Source: Symbiodinium natans (lineage: Eukaryota > Sar > Dinophyceae > Suessiales > Symbiodiniaceae). Taken from it: DNA of 64,000 bases. Positions 19,925-26,567 of the stretch are shown here, piece by piece; the stretch's first letter is position 1, and every line of letters begins with the position of its first letter. The stretch lies in contig CAJNDS010002357.1 in NCBI GenBank assembly GCA_905221605.1, positions 1,297,331 to 1,361,330 of the forward strand, read 5' to 3'. The notes under the pieces were generated by a model. It ran no database searches, was not told the origin of the DNA, and saw only the letters and a list, made by a program, of their open reading frames with translations. Both the position numbers and the translations under genes were made by a program.

Positions 19925-20555
19925 TGACTGGGAAAGATGTTACCCTTACGAACACCCGGAAATTTTTTCCAGCGAGCCCATCCTCGAAGGCCACGGCCAC
20001 ACTTGTAGTGCTGGCTGGATATTGCTCACCAAGCTCCTCGTACTGCAAGGAATCCGCGATGCCTCGGCAGCCCAAGGACGTCCTAATCAACGGACCCTCG
20101 CCATGGTTGCTGCGGCCGAACTCGCGCACTCTGTTGGAGGTCATCGTGCCTGGCTTGCACACCACCTTCGAGATCTTTCGCAGGATTTGAGGAATGAGCT
20201 TGCCCAGGAGTACGGGGCGTTACTGGCTATGTTCAGACGTCCGCCTGGACCACAGCAGAATGCCCTTTTAGCCTGGGCCAGGCCAATCATTGTGCATAGC
20301 CAGGAAGATTTTCCAATTTACCTCATAAAAGCACATTTGGAGCAGCATCTTTTGCTTGCATGGCGTTTCACTGCCGATAAAGTCAATTTGCTTTTGCAGG
20401 CGATGTCCGATGCTGTCCCCAATGATAATGCCGTCATTCTGGAGTGGGTAGCGTGCTTCCTCGATGAACGTATTGCTACCGACATTCTCGAGCATTTAGA
20501 TGACGAGACCATGCATCTGCTTGAGGACAATCGGCATTCGGATAGCGACATCTAA
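19878..20555 (+). CDS. Hypothetical helical protein
   Basis: This 225-codon plus-strand frame is unrecognised. Its last 130 residues look like a real folded protein: amphipathic stretches such as LAHHLRDLSQDLRNELAQEYGALLAMF, LIKAHLEQHLLLAWRFTADKVNLLLQAM and an acidic end DDETMHLLEDNRHSDSDI. The first part overlaps X copy 1 on the other strand and is probably not genuine; a start near 20,100 is more likely. It lies inside the segment that appears inverted relative to X, so if the inversion is real this gene was on the minus strand before it. No motif allows a function call. Confidence 0.35.
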   Translation: MASPASALGRDTTKGSDWERCYPYEHPEIFSSEPILEGHGHTCSAGWILLTKLLVLQGIRDASAAQGRPNQRTLAMVAAAELAHSVGGHRAWLAHHLRDLSQDLRNELAQEYGALLAMFRRPPGPQQNALLAWARPIIVHSQEDFPIYLIKAHLEQHLLLAWRFTADKVNLLLQAMSDAVPNDNAVILEWVACFLDERIATDILEHLDDETMHLLEDNRHSDSDI

Positions 20556-20901
20556 TGCTGACCTTGTGCGAATACGGAACAAACGGCGGCCTAGTACATC
20601 TGTCGTTATCTATGGTCATGCGGCATCCCTGTAATGTCATGCTGTTGTCTTGACCGATTTGGAAAGTTGTAACCATTGATCATGTTTTACTGCTGATGTA
20701 GTCTCCAACTGAAGGGAGCTGAGTCAAGGGAAGTTGGGAGCAAGCTTGTTGTTGTGTGACATTCTTTGCGCTGGACGGCACGGCTCTCAGGCAAGACTGC
20801 CCAGTCTTCCTCTACCTTGCCCCATCAATTGGGTAGGCTGCCCCTTCTTCGCCATGGCATTGCAAGAGCCCCTTGGCCTGGAGAACCTGCAGCCTCCTCC
20901 A
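20556..20901. other. Gene-free stretch
   Basis: No supported gene or repeat was seen. The plus-strand frame that begins at 20,734 becomes meaningful only from about 20,830, where it resembles the X N-terminus weakly. Confidence 0.4.
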
Positions 20902-20973
20902 TTGGTCGCCCCTCCGCTCGTAGCTGGGCGTGAAAACACCTGGATCACGGCGAGCCATGGCAGTTCAACCCTG
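20902..20973 (+). pseudogene. X gene N-terminal piece in inverted orientation
   Basis: The plus strand encodes LVAPPLVAGRENTWITASHG, matching LVAPSLIAGRDDTWITVSHG of X copy 2 on the minus strand (8,940-9,015), with roughly 75% base identity by eye. The match stops at 20,973, exactly where X copy 1 starts again at 19,924 in the opposite orientation. Confidence 0.7.
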
Positions 20974-21454
20974 TCGCCATCTCCATTGACAGCAGTGTAA
21001 AGGCTGCCACCGATGACCAACGAAGCAGCCATGCCGGTCAGTTAGTTCGGGGAGGGCAAGCGGGCGCCGGCTCCTGTGAGCCCTGGCGGCACAGAAAAAG
21101 GGGGCAAATTAGCGGGCAATACCCTCACTCCTTTATGTTCGCGGCTAAGAGGGCTAGGAGCCACAGGAACAAACTGTCAATCCATGCGGGGGACCAGGGC
21201 GTGTGAGGCACGTACCCAACATCAAATCACTCCCGCACCCTCACAAGATTCTCCTCAGGTTACTCGGGAGCAAGGGAGCAACCCGAACGGGAGCTCCTAA
21301 GCCGCTTCACCGAGCCCCTGCTCGGAAGTTGCGGTGAGGGGTCACTGCTCGTCAACCTTGTACAGAGAACGTAAATGGATATACTGCCTTGAGAAGAGAT
21401 GCAGGTTCCTACACCGCCGTGTGAGTGCGGGCGCACTCACGTGGCATGAGCAAC
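20974..21454. other. Gene-free stretch
   Basis: No convincing ORF or repeat was seen. It contains the short inverted repeat GTGAGTGCGGGCGCACTCAC at 21,421-21,440 (an 8-bp stem with a 4-base loop), of unknown role. Confidence 0.4.
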
Positions 21455-22075
21455 TCAACTATCCTCCTCCACTTGCCTAGTGACTGGGGTCCTAGCCTGG
21501 CTAGAGGAGGATGAGAGTATAGCATTGTTTCGCATTCGCGCAACACCCAAGTCCATCAATTCCGTGACATGAAGCTGCAATTTGAGATGGGTGCAGTTCA
21601 CACGCACGACGGGCACAACGCGCTGTGTACTGGCGAAGGTTGACGTAGATGTCACAAAGCGCCTGCGCGATGCCCAAGCCCCGATGATACCTCCCCAGCG
21701 CCGACAAACAGCAGCCACTCTCGCGGTTTCCCTCAGGGATGGGAGGGCAACCCTATAATTCTCAACTCCAGGAGCGACATGAGGGAGGCGAGTATAGCAA
21801 CAGCCCCAATTCGACTGGTGTTGCCGCCAGAGGTACACTTGTGGAGGCTCGGAGAGGCCTTCGCGCGGTTCAATAATAAACCACAGGCTCAAGCACACAG
21901 TGCACGCCTCAAAGAGGATACAACGCAATGCGTCCAATGGGCAATCGTTAAGGTGTCTATCACTGTGCCTGGAGGCGGGCCTACCGTAGGCCGACGCAAG
22001 GCTCAACTGCGAGACAATCACAAGCAGCGGAGCGAGACGTTCCATATGGCTTGGAGGGTTGGATGCCTCAACCAT
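21455..22075 (-). CDS. Hypothetical protein
   Basis: This 206-codon frame was not recognised. It begins MVEASNPPSHMERLAPLLVIV, has a hydrophobic, Leu/Cys-rich segment (LRCILFEACTVCLSLWFII, about residues 50-68) that could be a membrane helix, and a Ser-rich tail (ILSSSSSQARTPVTRQ). It lies about 200 bases 3' of the 468-residue ORF on the same strand, so it may be the second part of the same retro-inserted transcript. Codon quality is mediocre and it may be a chance frame. Confidence 0.3.
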   Translation of the reverse strand: MVEASNPPSHMERLAPLLVIVSQLSLASAYGRPASRHSDRHLNDCPLDALRCILFEACTVCLSLWFIIEPREGLSEPPQVYLWRQHQSNWGCCYTRLPHVAPGVENYRVALPSLRETARVAAVCRRWGGIIGAWASRRRFVTSTSTFASTQRVVPVVRVNCTHLKLQLHVTELMDLGVARMRNNAILSSSSSQARTPVTRQVEEDS

Positions 22076-22271
22076 GTCAGTGCTGTGTTCCTGAGGGGAA
22101 AGCGGTGGACTACCTCGGATCTACAGGTTGACCTGAGCCAGCACTGCACAGCACCCATGAAAAAGTCCCACTAGCACCTTCCCTAGAATGCAAAACCGCG
22201 AAAGCAGTGTGAAACTGGAGAACGGGACCCCCATGCTTCCAAGGCCAAGCATTAGTGAAGGAGCGGGATCC

Positions 22272-23678
22272 CTACTGCATTTTCAGAAGTATGTTTGCAT
22301 TCGGAGCAAAAGCTCGGCGTACCGCCGACGTAGGACTCGCAATTGTCCCTTGCGAGTCGGCCAGGACAAAAGATCGACACTCGAGGTGCCCACTGCGTTC
22401 TCTCATCGCTTGCACGCATTTGACCATCAATAGGGACACAGGCCAGCTACCGGAAGCCAAAACAGGGCAAGGTAGGTCATTCCAATCGCTTGGGTTGAGG
22501 AGCTGCAGGTGCCAGGACGGCCAGCCAACAGTGACGGGTGGATGCGCAGCTCTTACAGCCAGGAGATCATTGTAGGCATATACAGTGAACGGTGTGCCCA
22601 CCGGCCAATCTACCAGGGCACAGCACGGAGGGACAGGTAGGTGGCTTAGCTGCGAGACAGCGAAGACCCCAAGGAGATCTGGCTGCAGGCGGTTCGGGCA
22701 CAAAGCACATAAGGCAGGGAAAAGTTGAGTGGTAAGTTGAAGAGTATCCCCTTCAAGAGCTTCTTGTCGAAAGGGAGCAACACACCAAACGATTTGAATC
22801 ATACAACCTCGATGTTGAGTAACACGGACAAGGGTGAGATTGGCAACAAGACCAGCGTACCTTACCCTACAACGAGAAGCTGCTTCACGGACTGACCAAG
22901 GGGCAGGCACGTGACGCTGCAAGGTGGACTGTGTGCGAGGCCATAGACTGCCACAGTGGCCCTCTGCCTGCGGGTGAGGAGAGTCCATTTGGGCAGGCCA
23001 ATGATGCTCATGAGCAAGTCGCCCGCCCAGAAGCTGTCTTGCAGGAGTTTGATTGGCAAAGTCAGCTGTGTACGGTGAACGCAGTCGGAGGAGGCGGAGG
23101 CTCGCGAGTGGGAAGTCTCCAACTGCATGGACGTCGTAAGTGCATTCGTCAAGAGGCGTGACTCCAAAGAACGCTCCGGCGTGTTCCCCCGTGGGAATCG
23201 CGAAGAAGGGCAATCCCCTCAAACCTTCAGAGAGAAGACGGAACCAATGCGAATTAACTGATGCAAGACAGGCCACAGACTGGATAGCCAATTGGCGCCA
23301 ATGAAGCATGTGCCAATGAAAGTCTGGGCCGCCCGAGACCTGGCCAATCTTTATTTCTTGGCTTAAGCTCCATCCCAGCCAAGCTTGGAAGGCATCAGCG
23401 GCATTTTCAGTGCCATGAACGCTCTGCAGTGGCAGGGCAAGAACAACTTTGATGGTGCAGAGATCCACAAGAAGGCGTTGCGCGACTGACGATGCCAGTC
23501 TTTGCACAGGGTCCTCTCCACCTCCGCAAAGAGGAATTAGAGGGTCATTGCCTAGGACCAGCGTCAAGGCCACGGGGGACAAATCCAAGAACAGAGTTTG
23601 CGGTAGGGCAAGAGTACGGGCGTACTCAAGCTGCCTTGGGTCGCTGTCAAGGCAATCTTCCTCTGTTGACATGCTCAA
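22272..23678 (-). CDS. Hypothetical protein, 468 aa, downstream of spliced-leader remnants
   Basis: This is a clean 468-codon frame beginning MSMSTEEDCLDSDPRQLEYARTL. The composition is rich in Leu, Ala and Trp with many hydrophobic strands. The C-terminal 70 residues (RERSGHLECRSFVLADSQG, then ILLKMQ) clearly match the neighbouring ORF at 23,834-24,172 (RQRSGYLESRAFVLCDEQG, then VLLKYK), so the two are related copies. No known enzymatic motif was seen. Two degenerate spliced-leader copies lie 74-116 bases upstream, implying that this copy entered the genome as a reverse-transcribed mRNA, or that its mRNA has been recycled at least twice. It may also be the first ORF of a LINE. Confidence 0.5.
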   Translation of the reverse strand: MSMSTEEDCLDSDPRQLEYARTLALPQTLFLDLSPVALTLVLGNDPLIPLCGGGEDPVQRLASSVAQRLLVDLCTIKVVLALPLQSVHGTENAADAFQAWLGWSLSQEIKIGQVSGGPDFHWHMLHWRQLAIQSVACLASVNSHWFRLLSEGLRGLPFFAIPTGEHAGAFFGVTPLDECTYDVHAVGDFPLASLRLLRLRSPYTADFANQTPARQLLGGRLAHEHHWPAQMDSPHPQAEGHCGSLWPRTQSTLQRHVPAPWSVREAASRCRVRYAGLVANLTLVRVTQHRGCMIQIVWCVAPFRQEALEGDTLQLTTQLFPALCALCPNRLQPDLLGVFAVSQLSHLPVPPCCALVDWPVGTPFTVYAYNDLLAVRAAHPPVTVGWPSWHLQLLNPSDWNDLPCPVLASGSWPVSLLMVKCVQAMRERSGHLECRSFVLADSQGTIASPTSAVRRAFAPNANILLKMQ

Positions 23679-23752
23679 GTTGGGCCGTAAGGCAACGAGT
23701 CGTATAGTGTGGCGGCAGGAAAGTGACGTTGCGGAGCAGCCTCAGACCCCCA

Positions 23753-23794
23753 TGAGCCAAAGCACTACTACGCTAGTATGAGCCAAAAGGCGGC
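23753..23794 (-). other. Two tandem spliced-leader remnants
   Basis: On the minus strand, GCCGCCTTTTGGCTCA (23,794-23,779) is followed by CGTAGTAGTGCTTTGGCTCA (23,772-23,753). Both match the 3' part of the dinoflagellate spliced leader, and the second also keeps its CGTAG start. They lie just upstream of the 468-residue ORF on the same strand. Tandem remnants mean repeated rounds of trans-splicing and re-insertion. Confidence 0.55.
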
Positions 23795-23833
23795 AAGGAG
23801 ACGTTGCCAACAGCAAAGCCAGCCGTCCTAGCA

Positions 23834-25077
23834 TCAAAGTAGGCTGTGGGAGGCGGAGACCAATCTAAACAGGTGACCTTCGAAGGTGAGGCACTTGTAC
23901 TTTAGAAGTACTCTCGCATCCTCATGGAACGCTGTTTGGATTTTGGTACACGTGTCCGCAACAAAGCCCTGCTCATCGCAAAGTACGAAAGCCCGACTTT
24001 CAAGGTAACCACTCCGTTGCCGCATGTGTTGCACAGTTAGTATTTGCAGCATTAGCACCGGCAGCATTGGATCAATTGTGAGATTGAGAGGGAGCATCCC
24101 ATCAGGCGGATTGACAATACAGAGGCGCCTGCTAAAGTCAGACCCTGCCAGGACCGGATGCGCCTCTACCATGTGCTCAAAGGAGGGGAAGGCAACAGCA
24201 ATAAAGACCGTGCCAACAGGCCAATCAACAGTTGAGAAAGCTGACTAATGGGACAGCAAAGGTCAGTCCCTGGACAACTACTTCCAGATTGAGATCAAGT
24301 CGGAAGGCCATGTTCTCCAGGAGGAGCGGAAGAAGTTCAGCGCCTAGTTGGATAGATTCGAGGAGGTACCACTCTCCGTGTGTGTAGATGAACAACACAT
24401 GGTACTTGAGCATACATCCAAACTCAAGTCCAACTTCAACGAGGACGAAGGTGGCGATTTGGCCAACGAAAGCACAGGTCGCACCAAGACCCTGTTCGTG
24501 AAAGGCGCAGGCCGTTTGGGTGGTGAACTGGTACTCTTGCACTCGTGGCGCACCGGTGCCATTCTCAGCTGGGAGGGGCCCAAAGGGGCGTTTAAGAACG
24601 CCAGGCCAAAAACCATGATGGGTGGCACGAGCAAGCAGGGTGGGAGGTGACCTTTGGTATGCGAGAAGAGATGCATGAAGACGGAAGACAGGCAGACAGG
24701 GCAGCAAGCTCAACCGAAGAAAGAACACCTCGTAGCTGCCCAGGGTGGTAGTGGCAATTCTGCAAGATGCATGCAATGTCACCGGGAGCGCAATAATATG
24801 CGCCTGCCCGATGAGCCAGCAAGTACATTTTGAACCCCATAGCGCGCAGATTTTGCAACCCCTATTGCTGCCACTCAAGGCATCCGCATCCATCTATCTC
24901 CTTCAACTGGAGGGCAAGTCCCTTGGACCAACAGCGGTGGATAAGCTGGAGAGCAGCTCCAACCAATTCGGAGGACTTCTTTACGTCGGCATCCAAGTGC
25001 ACGAATGGAGACCGTGCCAGCCAGCTGCATAATGCAAAAGGCGATACTGGTCTCCAAAATGCAGAATTTGTTGTCAT
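23834..25077 (-). pseudogene. Broken second copy of the 468-aa gene
   Basis: Minus-strand frames at 25,077-24,862, 24,893-24,225 and 24,172-23,834 together follow the layout of the 468-residue protein and share its C-terminal block (RQRSGYLESRAFVLCDEQG). The middle part, with VGLEFGCMLKYHVLFIYTHGE, corresponds to the RVTQHRGCMIQIVWCVAP region. The frame is lost at least twice (about 24,230 and 24,860). Similarity outside the C-terminal block is weak by eye. Confidence 0.45.
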
Positions 25078-25453
25078 ACGAAGAGGCAGGGCGAAGTGTG
25101 GATGGAAGAGCCAAGAATCTTCCTAAGATGATCTCGCGCCAAATCCAGACAGAAGGCCATTGCGCGGGTTAAGGGTCAGTGCTCCCATAACGAGCGCTTG
25201 AGCAAAATAACTGTCACGCATGTGCCAACTATGTTCGGATGGGGAGGGGTAGGTGATCACAATGTTAGCAGTGATCAAACAACGAAGCAAATAACAGAGA
25301 GCACGTAAAGGTACGAGTACCATAAGCGGCAATAAAGCCCACCGAGCACAAAGTACAAGGGGCAACCACATCCTCACTCAGTGGACACATTGGCACAAGA
25401 GCTCCACTGTCTGCGAACAGATGGCCAAAGTGAGGTGAGTCCAGCCAGGGGCA
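25078..25453. other. Gene-free stretch
   Basis: Only one short minus frame (25,377-25,123) exists. It shows no recognisable feature, though it may be an upstream extension of the broken gene at 23,834-25,077. Confidence 0.35.
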
Positions 25454-25759
25454 TTAAAGCCAATAACGTGGCTCTGGATCTATTGTGTGAGAAGAAACAA
25501 GGTATGACTGCCACGGCCAAAAGAAGTAATAGGGGAATTGTTCACACTCACACAGTTCACGAGCAATGACTGTTGCTCTTGGCGTTAAGACCTGGAGCAA
25601 TGCATCTACCCTACCCCATCCAGTTTTGTGCCCGATTAAAGCCCCGACAACTCTTGAAGACCACTTGGGAGTCAAATAAAAGTGCTCCGAAGTGATTGGG
25701 CAAGCGCACGTTCTCCAACGCACGAGATGGCACGGAGATTTGATGAACTTATTTTCCAT
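25454..25759 (-). pseudogene. Retro-fragment shared with 42,516-42,710
   Basis: The frame encodes VVGALIGHKTGWGRVDALL, then QVLTPRATVIARELCECEQF and FFWPW. The plus-strand frame at 42,516-42,710 encodes LIGAMVWHKIGWRRVDVLL, QVISPRAATIACELSERKHF and FTWPW. The pattern HK-GW-RVD-LLQV-PRA-IA-EL is conserved. Function is unknown; this is probably part of a dispersed retroelement. Confidence 0.5.
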
Positions 25760-25846
25760 TCTATTAGCACGGTAGCGCGAGGTTGAGTGGCAGCGTCTAG
25801 CCTTGCAATGACTTCAATGAGAGTCCATGCAAGTAGGAGTTCTCAT

Positions 25847-26110
25847 CTAGATGTCTTCGACGATCTCGTGAATGATCTGTGGATTACCGAAGGAGACACC
25901 TCGATATAAACAATCCTTATGGTACGGAGAAAGGGCTTCGTTCGACTTGCTTTCCTCTAAGAGAGCCACTAGGATCCCTCCCGCTGCAGCAGGGAGGACT
26001 GTGGGCTCGAAGTCAGCTGTGCTGGAGTGACTACCAATGGCTTCATGGTAACGCCAAGCCAGGAGGCAGCGTGTGGCGGCGAGCATGTTTGGTTGTGCCC
26101 GGGCGTTCAC
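25847..26110 (-). CDS. Small hypothetical ORF
   Basis: This 87-codon frame (MNARAQPNMLAATRCLLAWR, ending IIHEIVEDI) was not recognised. It could be a chance frame or a remnant of a neighbouring retro-copy. It lies just beyond the 3' end of the LINE. Confidence 0.2.
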   Translation of the reverse strand: MNARAQPNMLAATRCLLAWRYHEAIGSHSSTADFEPTVLPAAAGGILVALLEESKSNEALSPYHKDCLYRGVSFGNPQIIHEIVEDI

Positions 26111-26177
26111 AACTGATCTGAGCCAAAGGTGCCGCCATCACGAAAGAGGGAGGGTGGTTTGAAATGAACTACACGCA

Positions 26178-26567
26178 TCACAACGAGGGAGGTATTACCC
26201 ACAATCCCCTACGCGGAACAGCTGTAACATCAACGCGTCTCCTTTTATCGTCTCTTTGCCTCTCGACCTCTAGTATATCCTGAACTTCCAGGATAAGGCG
26301 CTTGGACACCCTGTTGGTGGTTGCCTTTGGGTGCTTTGGGAGAGCGGGGTTATGACACGCGATACCCACAGCACTCATCAACTGCCGCATTAAATTCACT
26401 CTTCGTGGTGGTAATAGCAAAGACATCTTGTAGGCTAGCAAATTCCTGGTTAGGTGTGACCTGTGGATGACAGTGCTGCCCCATCTGGATGAGCTGAACC
26501 AATGCTTCAGTAGCCCCTTCGATGAAGGGTGAAACTGCGTTTCTATTTTTGACGTACACCCCGTCAT
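26178..26567 (-). pseudogene. Possible frameshifted C-terminal tail of LINE ORF2
   Basis: The second half of this 129-codon frame encodes a basic, coding-looking tail (NRVSKRLILEVQDILEVERQ, DDKRRRVDV) directly after the main frame ends at 26,350. It may be the true end of ORF2 after another indel. Confidence 0.35.

Larger units (their letters stand above)
1..20973 (-). mobile_element. Tandem array of X-Y two-gene units, decaying
   Basis: Reading the minus strand, the order is X (19,924-19,172), Y (18,640-9,241), X (9,156-8,347), truncated Y (7,139-2,022), X remnants (2,050-724). Y copies are nearly identical over 5 kb (2,071-7,124 against 10,121-15,190), and the X-type flanks also match (1-720 against 7,353-7,980). 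Either this is a tandemly amplified gene pair, which dinoflagellate genomes often show, or a mobile element with an X ORF and a Y ORF that is inserted or duplicated head to tail. I see no reverse transcriptase, transposase, integrase or terminal repeats in it, so calling it mobile is an inference from repetition and truncation. Confidence 0.5.

Noticed and set aside
26118-26133. CTGAGCCAAAGGTGCC as a minus-strand spliced-leader remnant
   Set aside because: Only about 12 scattered matches to the leader and no clear gene behind it.
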